Shown here piece by piece: positions 50,240 through 61,900 of a DNA stretch of 64,000 nucleotides. Both the position numbers and the translations under genes were made by a program. Source of the DNA: Mortierella sp. BCC40632 (lineage: Eukaryota > Mortierellomycota > Mortierellomycetes > Mortierellales > Mortierellaceae); contig WAEK01000012.1 in the NCBI GenBank assembly GCA_011634665.1, positions 124,001-188,000 on the forward strand, given 5' to 3'. Position 1 is the stretch's first letter. Every line of letters starts with the position of its first letter. The notes beneath the pieces are model-generated. The model was not told the DNA's origin. It did not search any database and saw nothing but the letters and a program-made list of their open reading frames with translations.

Positions 50240-50503
50240 TTAACACTCTCTCGCGGAAGTATTAGCATATTCATTGCAGCATTTTTTGAATGCATCAATG
50301 TTATCACTACTACCCGGATCGGCAAAGTTTTCTGCCCGATGATAGCACCAACAAGTATCACTAAACCCAACTTTTTTCATGCACTCTTGCGTCATATCCC
50401 AATCCTTTTCGACGGTTCCATCTGGATTAACACACCGATATGCATTATCTCCACAGGCAATGACGGAGGCAACAAAAGCCAAAACCAGAATGGTTGATCT
50501 CAT
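50240..50503 (-). CDS. Small secreted cysteine-rich protein
   Basis: The gene encodes 87 residues: an N-terminal signal peptide (MRSTILVLAFVASVIA, likely cleaved before Cys17 or just after) and a mature part of about 70 residues with eight cysteines, including a Cys-x-Cys pair (TCWCYH), a Cys-Cys pair (KKCCNEY) and a terminal Cys. The even cysteine number and small size fit a disulfide-bonded extracellular protein; effector-like, antimicrobial or adhesion roles are all possible and none is shown. It is single-exon in the coding part, but the 5' leader appears to carry an intron (50513-50600). A TATA-like ATAAAA lies about 250 bp upstream on the minus strand (near 50757). I do not recognise a named family. 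Confidence 0.75.
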   Translation of the reverse strand: MRSTILVLAFVASVIACGDNAYRCVNPDGTVEKDWDMTQECMKKVGFSDTCWCYHRAENFADPGSSDNIDAFKKCCNEYANTSAREC

Positions 50504-50512
50504 GATGATTGC

Positions 50513-50600
50513 CTAGTTGAGTATTCAATAGACTGTTATTAGTCGCAGATCCTTGTATCAACAAGCAGTTAACAGAGTCGACAGCAACCACAGAATTTAC
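50513..50600 (-). other. Probable 5'-UTR intron of the secreted-protein gene
   Basis: On the minus strand the segment starts GTAAATTC after CTACTAG and ends CAACTAG ten bases before the start codon's flanking sequence. The length (88 nt) and signals match the other introns of the window. Confidence 0.55.
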
Positions 50601-51962
50601 CTAGTAGGAATGATAGTGAAGTGTTGGAGGTTGAAGTTTTTATGTGGCACTGATGCTTTTGTATGTAGTGTTTTGAGTTCTCTTCGACAAGTGCAGTAGT
50701 TGTGGATCGAGTGTGTTGAGGATTGGAGCTGTGGGAGGGGTGGGATGGCGGCTCCTTTTATGGATGTAAGGTATTTCAGTTTTGTCGAGATTCATGCGAT
50801 TCTGTCTTTGAGAAACTTCCTCCTCCTCACACACAACACACTGGCAAAAAAGCGAGGCTGGTTGGGATGGCTGGTGTGAAAAAAGAATAGGGCTCCTTCG
50901 AGCAGAACGAAGGAAAGAGAGAGAAAGTAAGGGGAGAGGGTGGCCAAAGTAACCAGGGGCTTTGAGGAGGAACCATGAGGGTTGCAGATGGAAGGATGGT
51001 TGTGCAGGGGTGAGTGTGTGGGTTTAGGAAGGATATTTAGGTTGGGTTTTCTCTCTCCCTTGAATCAAGTCGGAGGTTTGTTGAGATGGGATGTAATAAG
51101 GGACCAGGGGAGGGAGTGAATGTGTAAATAATAATAATAAAAAAGGAACAAGGGTAAGAATGAAAAGAAGGATATAAAAAGGGAGATATCAGTTATCCTG
51201 GACGAGTAGAACTTTTTAACTAAACCATTCGATCTATTCATGAAACAGCATTGTGGTAATCTAAGTCTTTGAGTGGGACTGAGGTCTACATTCAAACCTA
51301 CTCTCAAATGTCACCTTGAAGCAACGAGGATTCTTGTATTTTCCTAGGATCCTCAGCGGAGGTTTGTCGCTCTCATCGCCATTAACACAAAGAACAATGG
51401 CTATTCGCTCTTCACTTTGTTTTCAGCCTTTGATCCGTTTGAGTGCTAACGCTTTATTCATTTACATCCTGTAGAATAGTATGGTCTCATCCATGTTGCT
51501 ATCTGTCGTGTAATAAATACCTCCCCCCCCCCAGTATAGACAGCCTTCTTTCTGTTATCCAAACTACAGTCGCTTTACACTACTAGTTTGATACACCGTC
51601 CCAAAGTACTAACTTACCCCCGATCTTGATCAAGTACATGATCCATCATCTCGACACTCTATCGTACTAAAGCAACTATCACTTTTATTCATCTCGAACA
51701 GATTTGCAGTTCTACCTCCTTGGTTTCTTTATCTAAAAGACAGGAACCGAGTGCCATATCTCACCAATGGTGTTTTCTCAGCTGTATGGGAGGTATAGGA
51801 CTCGGTGATGAGTAAAGGGTTGGACAAGGATCGTTCCTAAATGGTTCTCATCCAATAGCCATTCAGTCAGGCTTCTTTTCTGGGGACATGGGTTCTCGGA
51901 CCTACTCTACAGTAGTTTGACCCGCTCGCAGATATTCGCTTCATGATCTCTTTACTGATGTT

Positions 51963-52039
<77 letters not shown>

Positions 52040-52259
52040 ACACACCTCACCTTTAACCAGAAGAAAGTCGTAGATCCAGAGTCCTTCTCGCGGAGATCCA
52101 GACGCTTGTATTTGTCTTCACCTCTCCTAGTCTCTGTAATTTGTCCGTGTCACCCCCCGTGGCCTAGCTTCGCTTGGAGGCGAGGAGAACAGACGTTAAT
52201 TAGCATTGTCCTTCCTGAGGTTCTACATGGTAACACATCCTTCCAGGGGATGCATCAAG
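50601..52259. other. Intergenic, with a large CT microsatellite
   Basis: No gene is seen. It includes the promoter side of the secreted-protein gene and a (CT)n repeat at 51969-52037. The region next to the transposase remnant may contain further decayed element sequence, but no recognisable domain. Confidence 0.5.
51969..52037. repeat. (CT)n microsatellite, about 69 bp
   Basis: About 34 uninterrupted CT dinucleotides close to the transposase remnant. Confidence 0.95.
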
Positions 52260-52709
52260 TCTTGCACCCAGTTGAAGCACTTTTATCAACAGACCTGCTC
52301 TCTCCAATTATGCAAATGGTTTTGATTCCATGGTGCTTTTTGAACCCTGGTACCCACTCTTTGGGAAATTGGAAGCCTGAAGTCTCCAGATGTAGTTTCT
52401 CAAGAAATAGACAGCCTTTTCCTTGATCACATCCCCGGCAACGCAGTCCTAGGATTGATGATGATCAAACCACAACTTTAGAGCGTATTCCCTGTCTGGA
52501 TAAGATACTTCCTTGTGCCCCATTGACTCCATGTTTAATTGACCAACTTGCTTGAGTGTCTCCTCTGATTTATTCAGGGTAGCTGAGATGGTGTTTACTT
52601 CGACCTTGAGCTTGTATTTCTCCTGGAACCAGTCTGCTATATTGTTTAGAGTAGCCGCTGGCCTTTCTCGTTTCCTCAGATAAAGACTGATGTGCTGAAA
52701 ATCAGCCAT
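52260..52709 (-). pseudogene. Broken pogo/Tigger-type transposase N-terminus (CENP-B and Tc5 HTH domains)
   Basis: From an ATG at 52709 the minus strand reads a CENP-B N-terminal-like helix-turn-helix region (RPAATLNNIADWFQEKYKLK, later YPDREYALKLWFDHHQ), ended by TAG at about 52449. The same frame continues after the stop (VAGDVIKEKAVYFLRNYIW). Another frame then gives FPKEWVPGFKKHHGIKTICI and GESRSVD, the Tc5-type DNA-binding helix-turn-helix. One stop plus one frameshift therefore separate two domains that are contiguous in pogo/Tigger/Fot1 transposases. No DDE catalytic domain is visible further along. This is a decayed fragment of a cut-and-paste element rather than a host CENP-B gene. 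Confidence 0.75.
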
Positions 52710-53864
52710 TGCAGTATGTTTAGTTCCTTTGGAGGGGGAAAGAAGGCACACTGTTGACGAGTAGAGGTCTAGGAGGGAAGATGACAAGAGCATAGACTGT
52801 AAGAGTCACTAACCTCTCTACCATTTTCTGGGAGAGTCGATAGTAGGTAGTAAATAAGTAGAGCGTCTCACCAGGCACCAAGGGGATACAGTCAAGCCAA
52901 GCCTTCTTTAACCCTCTTCATTGGGGTCCCTGGAATAGTGATGTATCATTTCGCAAGGAAGAGGTGATAAATGGATCTGAAACCCGACCGCTGTCAAGCA
53001 AGAAACGTACGTATTCTATCCGTCTACCTTCTCCCCTGACTGACAGCCCGATCCTTTTACCTCCTTCTTGGCATACCGCGACTATGGACTTGCAACAATG
53101 CCGTCGCATGGACCATGCGGATATGCGTCAATTCTCGGGAGACCAAGTAGATCCGAGCATTGGTCTCGAGCGGTGGATGAATAGAGTGTATGTGGCTAAA
53201 TAAAGAGCTTCCGGAATACGACAGCTATGACATAAGAGAGGGGGTGGCTCTGCTCCCTTTGGAGAAATGACTGGCACTAGAGGAACGCTTTTTTTTTGGT
53301 CCATGGCCGCTCAGCCTCGAGGCCGACTGGGAAGCGGCCAAGCTGTCGGTGTGACTAAGGGAACAGAGGAGGGCACGCATGGCACGGGAGCAGACACCTT
53401 ACCTTGTCCCGCCTACTTTAGCGGGCGAACAGCAGATAGGGTGTGGGAGATTATTCCAAGATTATTGTGAATGATGGGGCAGCCGAACTAAATGACAAAT
53501 GCCCATGGAGTTTGAGTGTCATTTTAGAAATCGAAGAGGGGAAGAGGAAGAGGAAGAGTAGAAGGAGTAGGAGTAGGAAAGTGACCGGTAGGGCGAGAGG
53601 AGTTGGTCAGCAATGGATTGATTCTCTTTCTTTCTTTCACTTTCTCTCCATCCTTCTCCTCCTCCTCCTCTTCTTCTTCTTCTCTCTGTCCTCACACGAC
53701 ATTCCCCTTCTCTCGCCTTGACCCTGACCCTCCATTCACTTGAACACAGAGACACAGACGACACACAGAAGACTTTCATTCTCTCTACTCTTGGCTCTCA
53801 CAGGCACACGCCCCAAAAACCAAAAACCAAAAACCAAAAACCAAAAAAAGTGTCCATTTCCAGC
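52710..53864. other. Spacer upstream of the Pil1-like gene
   Basis: No gene is seen. The last 350 bp are GGA/CT-rich and must contain the Pil1-like promoter. A tandem CCAAAAA repeat (53814-53848) lies just before the start codon, in the probable 5' leader. Confidence 0.5.
53814..53848. repeat. (CCAAAAA)n heptamer repeat in leader
   Basis: About five tandem heptamers end about 17 bp before the Pil1-like ATG at 53865. An A-rich, unstructured leader suits efficient translation of an abundant protein, but this is inference. Confidence 0.85.
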
Positions 53865-56366
53865 ATGGCTCATCTCATCGACCCATGTCTGCGCGCAACA
53901 AAGATCGCTCATGGCATCCGCCGTGGCATCGACGGTCTCTCGCCTCTCAGCGGTCTTGTGCCCGAGTTGCGGATCCTAATCCAGGAGCAAAAGAATGTCC
54001 TTAGTTCTCTCAAGCGTACTGCCTTTGAGAAGGAAGAAGGCAAGTTTCTCTCTCCTTCTCGGTTGCTTCTACGACCCAACAACCCTCCATCTGACTAACC
54101 TTTCTTCTCTTTTTCTTGCCCTTCAACAGCCGCCAAGCATCTCGCCATCTATGCCAAGACAGAAGGACCCGACATTGCTGACACACTCGCCAAGCTAGCC
54201 ATCCTTATCGAAAAGGTTGCTGACGTCCAACGGATCTATGCCTCCCACCTCGGTCACAGCCGAGAATTCTTCAAGGAGATTCGAGTCGCTGAAGACGAAA
54301 ACTATTCGATGCGGAAACGGAAACTGGACTTGGAACAAAAACTCACCAGCGAAAAACTTCACCATCCATATGGCCATCTCGACACCCACTCAGCCTCACA
54401 TAGTTCTTCGAGTCTTGCCTCGAACAACAGTGAGTTGTCGCAGGAGATGAAGTTGCTCCGGAAGGAGACAATTCTCCAAGAGAATGGACTCGAGGACTTG
54501 AAGCGAGTCAAGATTAAAAAGGCGACCGCTCAACACCTGAATGCACTCGAGCGGATGGGCAAGGAGCTGATAGTGATTGCCCACTACGGGCGCGACATTA
54601 TGAGTCTTCTCGACGACTCGCCCACGCCTGCAGGCACACATGCGGACGAGCGATTTTCTACGTATGAAGGTAAGAAGAGGTCGAAAAATAAAATCGGGGG
54701 GCGCTCAACCAAACCAAACAGGAAAAACAATAGGAACTAGCAATTTATGAAGGACCTTCAAAAAAGGGCTGTTGCAGATGCTGACACTTCCATTGCGGCC
54801 AATGAACTGTGATTAGGTGAGGCAAGAACTGCCTATGCGGTCAAGGCCTGTCTGGAGACACTCAAGTCGTGGCCTGAACATGCACCCACAGTCTCAATGG
54901 AAGAGATTGACCTAGGCGACTTTCCAAAGGACAACAAACAGGCTGCCGACGCGATACTCAAAAGCATTGCTGAGAAGACAGGTTCGGACTGGTATGATCT
55001 TCAGTCAAAGCCCAAGATGAGCCATGGCCGCAACGAGTCTATCTCTTCAATCGGTTCAGGAGGGTCTGAGTCCCCATCCAACAAGAGAGATAGCCTTACG
55101 TCCTCAACGCTTACTACGATGACCTATGTCGACGGACTGCCCATTGTGAGTGTCATCAACGAGATTCCACCCACACCAGAGTTGGAGAATGGACCGGTTC
55201 AGCCCGTCCTGTCCGACGTGGAGAGCATTGCGCCTACTTCTCCCAAACCACAGCCTGCTGCTACTGCGATAGATGCAGCAGCAGATGTTGTTGCAGGAGA
55301 TTCTGATCCAACAGGGAATGCCTCCGCGTCAGCCACTGCAGACGCGGCAACATCTGAGCGACCCACAAACACAAGCGAGTCCCCAGTGTTGCCTCCTTCT
55401 CCTGCTATCAAGGACTCGAGCTCACCAAGGATCACACCAGTGTCATCTCCCAGGCTTACAGCGGCATCGGCCCTGCCCGTAGATGGGGCCTCGGTCCCTT
55501 CCAGGAACACAAGCCCATTTATTCCGCAAACCACCTATATGCCTGCCACAAAGTACCAGCCAGGAGCATCCCATCCTAACCATGGCGTAGATGGACATGG
55601 ACAGGGAGGACGTACCCCATCCCCTACACCACCAGTCAAGTCCACTGCGCGACCCGCCTCGGGTGAGCAGCCACCAGTATATCATCCACCTCATCCGTTG
55701 ATGATGCCTTCCATGGTCTCTTCTCAACAGCAACAGCACCAGCAGCGGCCTGGTTATCCATCTCTTGTATATCCTCCAGGTCAGACACAAATACCCTTGC
55801 CTACACCCATGTCCATGCCTATGCCAATGCCTATACCGATGATGCCCAGACCCGTGCCAGGAGCGATGCCATTCCCCCTGCCGACAGCCATGCCTGTGCC
55901 TCATGTACCAGGAGGATCCAACGACCAGGATGAGAAGAGGCATTCGGGACCCATCTCAGTCTCGTTCCCCATGTATCCACCACCACGATCTCATAATCCC
56001 CAGGACTATGGGGCTCTTGGTACCTCACCTACCTCATCTCCTATTGTCTCAGACCTTGGCGTGACCAACACAGGAACGGGATCCCCATCCCCGGCGGCAG
56101 AAGGGGATTCGAGTTCGACCTTGTCGGCGCATCCACCTCAAGCGGGGCGTCATAGTCCTCGCAATCCACAGGCCATTGTGTCACCAACGACGATGAGTGC
56201 AGCAGCGGCAGCAGCAGCAGCCGAGTTGAGAGATGGTCGTGATGAAGATAGCAATATCAAGGTAGAGGCGATTGACATGGAAGCATCCTATGATGGGCCA
56301 CCCCCAGACTATGCAGAAGCTTCAATGCTCCAACCAGCAGAAAAGCGTGATGAGAAACGACGATAG
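53865..56366 (+). CDS. Eisosome Pil1/Lsp1-like BAR-domain protein with long Pro-rich tail
   Basis: Pil1/Lsp1 proteins assemble the furrow-like eisosomes under the plasma membrane through a BAR-type domain that binds PI(4,5)P2. Exons: 53865-54039, 54130-54669 and 54817-56366 (TAG), giving 754 residues with phases that close. The first intron uses a GC donor. The BAR-like part covers about residues 1-270: LAKLAILIEKVADVQRIYAS, FFKEIRVAEDENYSMRKRK, a central Lys-rich helix, then ALERMGKELIVIAHYGRDIM and SLLDDSPTPAG, which correspond to the family's C-terminal helix and DDTP motif, followed by Y-E-G and ALKSW-like LETLKSWPEH. The remaining about 450 residues are Ser/Pro/Ala-rich with Met-Pro repeats (MPMPMPIPMMPRPVPG) and an Ala run, far longer than the short tails of yeast homologues. 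Family assignment is by motif; the tail's function is unknown. Confidence 0.88.
54040..54129 (+). other. GC-AG intron in the Pil1-like gene
   Basis: The exon ends GAAGAAG, the intron starts GCAAGT and ends CAACAG, length 90 nt. Only this join keeps the frame from FEKEE into AAKHLAIYAKTEG without a stop. It is the second GCAAGT donor in the window. Confidence 0.85.
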
Positions 56367-56419
56367 AAAAAAAAAAGGGGGGGGGACTTAAAAAACTTAA
56401 AAAAATAAAATAAAATAAA

Positions 56420-56459
<40 letters not shown>

Positions 56460-56689
56460 GCATTGGAAGTAGAGAAGAGATTGCGGAGCAATTTTTTTAT
56501 ATATATAATTATTCAATCTTTTCGCGATGGTAATTAAAAATGAAAAAGATAAAAGGAAGAGTGGATAGGAGGATTATGATTACGGATTATGCAGAATATT
56601 GAAGTGAAGGGATTACATTACATTACAAACAATAAAAAAAAAAAAGAAAAAGAAAAAGAAAAGAAAGGTCCCTCTTCCTCCACTCTCCA
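56367..56689. other. Convergent 3' spacer Pil1-like / kelch-like
   Basis: A-rich stretch with an A run at 56423-56456 and AAAAAG repeats at 56635-56665. No gene is seen. Confidence 0.55.
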
Positions 56690-57430
56690 CTATCCGAGGA
56701 GCATCAAAGACATCCAGGTGGCCAAGACCATAGGGAGGACTGTCGCCCAGAAACCAGGAAGAGAGGAAAGTACCGAGACCGTGTTGGAGGAGGGTATGAA
56801 ACCGTCACCCTCGGGTCGATTATCCACCACAGCCCTAAAGTAGGTTTGCCAGGCATTGTTCACAAAGTTGTAGACCATGGGAACACCCATGTTCAAGGTC
56901 GCCTGGACCGTGGGGGGTCCTCCTGCATTAATATCCCCTGCAGTCGTATAGACTGTGGAATTCCGACCACCCCAAAGGATTGCTGTGTTGGAACCTGGAT
57001 GGTAGACACAAACAGAAGCACCGTGGTAGGCTGTAGGGGGGTTGGCCACACGAGACCAGACCCCTGTTTCGAGTCGGAGCAAATAGGCGTCCTTGAGGGC
57101 TGAATTAGTACCAAGGATGAGATTGGCTGCTGTTCCTCCTACAAGCATTGCATAACCTGGGCTGACTGTTGTTGGTAGGGTGGTCAAGGAGAGGGAAGGA
57201 GAGAACGCGTAGATGTTTAGGAAAAAAAAAAAAAAAAAAAAAAAAGTTCTTTCCCTCAAATGACCCTATGCCCTCTTTTCATGCTTTTTGTTCCTTCTTC
57301 ATTTCATTTACCAGAGATAAAACATGGGTCGGATCGATAACTCGGAACATCGCCTGTCGTGCGCTATCCAAATTCGTCAATTCATACTAGGTTAGCATTG
57401 ACTTTACTAATAAGAGTTTTTCACTTGCCA

Positions 57431-57467
<37 letters not shown>

Positions 57468-58304
57468 CATTCTGGTCCACTTGCGGTCCGATGGTGAAAA
57501 GGCATAGACAGCATTGTCCTTGGTAGGACTCTTGTGTTGAAAGATATAAATTTTGCTTGTTGCCGAGTCATAGATCGGCTCTAACTCACTGTTGGACTCG
57601 GGGGCTCCATTTCGATAACTGAACCGAGTAGTCTCGGCCCTGTTGTCGCGTGGATTGAACATAGTCATGGTCCAATCCGCGGTTTCATTCTCTGCTCGAC
57701 CAAATCCATAGATAATAGCTCGACTCTTGTCCATGACAGCACCTCGTACAAAGGCACCCTCATCCATAGTCACATAGTTCCGACCATTGTTGTTGGGAGA
57801 GGTTGATTCCCAACGGTTGTCGTCATAGTCGAATCGGAGAACGGGACTTGAACCCAGGGCGAGTAGGCCTGATTCAGATGAATAGTGTCGGAAAGGAACC
57901 AAGGGAGCACGACGACTGGGCGTGGTCATGACCACAACGTCTTTGTTACCATCGGGCTCAATCTTTTTCCAGGGAGCCTCTTCCGAGCTCCAGGAAATAG
58001 AAAGGTCGAGAGAGTAGAACTGGGCAACATAGGTATTGAGGGCGGCATTGGAAGAGAGAGCACCATTGAGAAGGTAAATCTTTTGTTCAGTTGAGTCGAA
58101 TGCTGAAGTGGCAAATTCGACAGGTTGAGGGGAGGGACGTTTTGGAGTGAGGATGTCTCCGGAGGTGGAGTTGGTGTTGTTGCTAGGCATGCCTGGGCCT
58201 GTTGGGGGCTGGGTTTCGAGCGACGTTTGAGCAGAGACGAAGAATAGGATGTGTGCGGCCACGATGGCCAGAGAAGGGGAAAGGAGGGACCGCATGTATG
58301 GCAA
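56690..58304 (-). CDS. Secreted kelch-like protein with GPI-type tail (3' junction unresolved)
   Basis: An N-terminal signal peptide (LAIVAAHILFFVSAQ) is followed by repeated beta-propeller-like blades containing Kelch-type strings (SAFDSTEQKIYLLNG, VLRFDYDDNRWES, AIIYGFG, KIYIF, NAVYAFSPSDRKWTRM). Exons 58304-57468 and 57386-57312 join in phase. A third coding block from below 57259 to the stop at 56690 carries YAMLVGGT, DAYLLRLETGVWSRV and a C-terminal hydrophobic stretch (FWATVLPMVLATWMSLMLLG) typical of a GPI-attachment signal. No acceptor in the third block gives the right phase, and the intron ends in a long T run (57221-57245 region), so a tract-length error or an unseen exon is likely. 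An alternative start Met lies at 58295. A cell-surface location is inferred; the substrate is unknown. A (CT)n run lies in the first intron. Confidence 0.78.
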
Positions 58305-58933
58305 GAGAGTGTGAGGGTGGTGAGGAGTGGACAGTGGGTTGGAGTGAGAGAAAGAGAGAGATGAGGAGGAGGAGGAAGAAAGAAAGAAAGAAAGAGAGAA
58401 GGGGGGGAAAAAAAAGGCGAAAACCGAGGATTAGCAAAAGAGCAGGCTCTCGATCCAACTCTAAATCACTTCTCATCGTTCCTGAAATCTCTCTCTCTAG
58501 GCTAATCGGAAGAGGAGGAAGAGAGAGCATGCCTGTAATAAGGTAGGCTATTAAGGTGTGGGACACAAAGGGTTGCACCCATGGTCCCCATTCCTCCATC
58601 TGTGGCCTAAAATCTCACATCCGTCCAGATCGCCAACATTTTTTTGGGCTGTTTCAATGTCATTCCTCAACAACAACAGCCTCACTCAACATTGCACTGC
58701 CGCACCAAAGCATTGTATACTACTTTATCTGTCAAGTTCCAAGGATGGATCATCATAGTCGGGCTTTACCCACTTGACAACATTTTTTTTTTTTTTTTTT
58801 TCATTTTACACCGCGTACAAGCGAAGCCTATATTTACACATTTTTTTTAAAAAACAGTTTCCCTCTTTTTTCTTCCTCCGCCTAGAAATTTCTACCTTCT
58901 ACCATTCCTTATTTCCATCTCCTCTCTGACTAT
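58305..58933. other. Intergenic, kelch promoter and VNX1 3' end
   Basis: The left part is GAAA/GGA-rich (58340-58420) and should contain the promoter of the kelch-like gene. The right part holds T runs (58783-58801, 58840-58848) downstream of the exchanger's stop codon. No gene is seen. Confidence 0.5.
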
Positions 58934-61900
58934 CTAGTAAATGCCTACTTCGCCCAGACCATGCGACTGGGACTGAATCGGCGCAAAAAAGAATCCAGCC
59001 ATAAGGACAAAGTAACTCAAAATCAAGATACTACCCTTAAAATAATTACTCTTGCCCTCAATATAAGTATAAGTCAACAAGAACACCGAGAACAACATGG
59101 TAAACACATCCCAACGTGGGAAGACCAGGTTGAAGGTATAATTCAACAGCTCCTCCTTGCCACGAGACATCCAGGCAGAAATGGCCACCATGGCCGGGAT
59201 TTGAATCAAACAAACTTGAAGAGCATAAGCAGAACCGATTTCCATAGACAGAGCAATATTGCCATACATGGCAAAGGAAATGGCATTCATGAACTCGGTC
59301 ACGTTCGGGACCAAGGCAAAGAGTGTCAGACCAAGCAATTTCTCGTCAATCGAAGATACGGCATCCACACTGTCAACCAGAATTTCTGTAAAAAAAAAAA
59401 TAAAATTGTCGGGTTAGAAAAAAAAAAAAAAAAAAAAAAAAAGCCGAGTCGGGTTAGAATGTGAAAATGAGAATGGGAAACACAAAAAAAAAAAAAAAAC
59501 TCACCTGCAATGATCGAGTAGAGCACTGTGCAGCCAAGCAATACTGTGGCACTCTTGCCCTTGGACCAGTTGGGAGAATCATGACCGCCGTGTGCCTCCT
59601 CTTCCTCCTCTTCCTCATCCCCATCACCATGTTCATTCTTGAGACCATCGTGTTCCATCGTCAGATTAAAAAGTCCCTCTGCAGAAGGATGAAGTCCAGG
59701 TGCACCCTCTCCTCCTGTCGTGCCCATCGTTCCGCCAGGTGGAGTCGCATGAGGAGCGCGACGATCGTGAAGTCCTCCGTGCAAAGATGTCGACTGATAA
59801 TTTCCTGTGGCATGTCCAGAACTCGAGTTGGTGAATTGACCCATTTCCTCATCTTGTGGTGAAGTGACGGATCGATCTCTTCCATGATGACCTGCACCTC
59901 CACCCGTTCCATAGTGAATCAACTGTTGCAAGATATGCATGGGCAAGAGCTTCTTGTAGATGGACGAGTCGCGGACATTGGCTGGTGGAGGCTCATGCCA
60001 AATCTGTTTGACATGGGTTCGAAGCGAGAACCAGATACCGATGAGGTAGGCCGAGGGTAAAATGATACAGCACAAGTACATCAAAGGCTTGACGCTCTTT
60101 TGGAAGAAATCGTCCTCGAGTGGGTTGGGTTGTTGGTAATAACAACGTTCGCATGAAGTCTCTCCTGGTCGCATCACGTTCTCTGGGCAAGGTGTGCAGT
60201 GAAGCTCAAACTAGGAAGAGAAAAGGAGAGAACAAGTCGGTTATTTTTCATGCAGTCTTTTGGTGGAATAGAATCGCCTGCGTCGCGTATAGGCATGCTT
60301 TTTGTTTTTGTTCTCTTACTCGTCCATAGATATCATAGAAAAGAGTGGGCGTCAAAACTCCAATAAGGGCCATGATAAGCATAGTGGCCGTCACTCCTAT
60401 AGAGCCATTTGAACCATTTGATCATTCATTAAAACAAGCATATGTTAGGAAATGGTATTGACCTAACAAAAGAAAAAAGAAAAGAAAAAGAAAAAGAAAA
60501 AACCCCTACACCATTTCAAAGCGAACAAGGACTTACCAGCACTCTTGGCGTTGAATTTCTGCTCCTTTTTCTTGACAGCGCCTCCCATCATACTGACGCC
60601 AGGCATCAGGAGTAAACCAGCCAAGAAACTTCCGATCAAGGCACCAACCGTGATCAGGCCTTTACCCTGAGTCAACGCGACCGAGTACAGGATAATCTCA
60701 ATAATGGATCCAAAGGTCGCATTGATGACGGCTCCCATACCCAATGACGATTGAGCCGAGATAGACGAGACAGCCATGCCAATGAAATACGACAGAGGAA
60801 TCACGGAGGCAAGACCCATCGAAAAGATGAATCCAGGTGTGGTCAAGAAAGAACCATGACCCAAAACATGAGTCAACACGTATTCGTCCAGGATCGTGAA
60901 AAACACGACTGGCATTAGATTAATGAAAATAATGTTGGTGCCATCATAGGTGTACTTGTAATACTGGAGACCAATTGCATCATAAGTACAGAGCAAGATC
61001 TCGGATCGTTGAGGTGAGAGTGCGAGTGAGCTGCCACGTTTGAAATGAAGTCGGAGTGGGTTCTTGTGGAGATGGGTGGCCAAGACATAGGTGAACTTGC
61101 CCATGGGGATAGAAACCACCATAAACCAACAAAGACAGGACACAATCAAGTGAAGTGGACCTAAATGGAATTGGATCCAAGTCAAAAAGTGTTTAGTGTC
61201 ATGTGTTTTCTTGAGATGACAAAAGAGGTCAAGATGAAAAGAAGAAGAAGAAGAAAAAGGAGCCTTACCAATGATTAGATAATAAAAGAAATAGTAGACA
61301 ATGCCTCCAAGACCAAGGTCATAAATCGATCGTGGTGCATTCTTGATTCTATTCAAAAGTGGCTCGCGTTGTCGTCGTTCCCGTTCTCTGTCAAGATAAG
61401 AGCTCCTTCTCGAAAGCAAAGGTCGCGACTCTGAGGGGGAGAGATGACTAAGTCGACCGTTCCCTTGTGAATAGCCGTATCCATTGCCATTGGTGCTGCC
61501 TTGGTGGTGACTATAATCAGAGCTGGTTGAGGCATGGAGTCCTGAGGCCTTGACCTCTCCTGGGGAGAGCTCTCGTTCAACATATTGTCCAAAAGGCCAG
61601 AACAGATAAAAACTCAAGCCAAATACCACACGTCCGTAGGCACTGCCTCCGAATGGAATGAAGAAGAGGATAATGGCGATGATGAGGCAGATGAGTGCTA
61701 GCCACCAACCAAAGACCAGGGTCCAGAGCAAGTTCCCGAACGAGAGATAGAGCTCCGAGGAAGGCTGTGAGTGAAGAGCCGAGTCAGCCTTGCGGGTGAC
61801 AGACCTCGACTTTTTGTAGAGTGCAGGTTTCCAAAGAGGCAAACCGAAGGGGTGCGTCTGGTTGAGGGTCTAGTAGTATGAGAGAAGAGGAAAGAGATTC

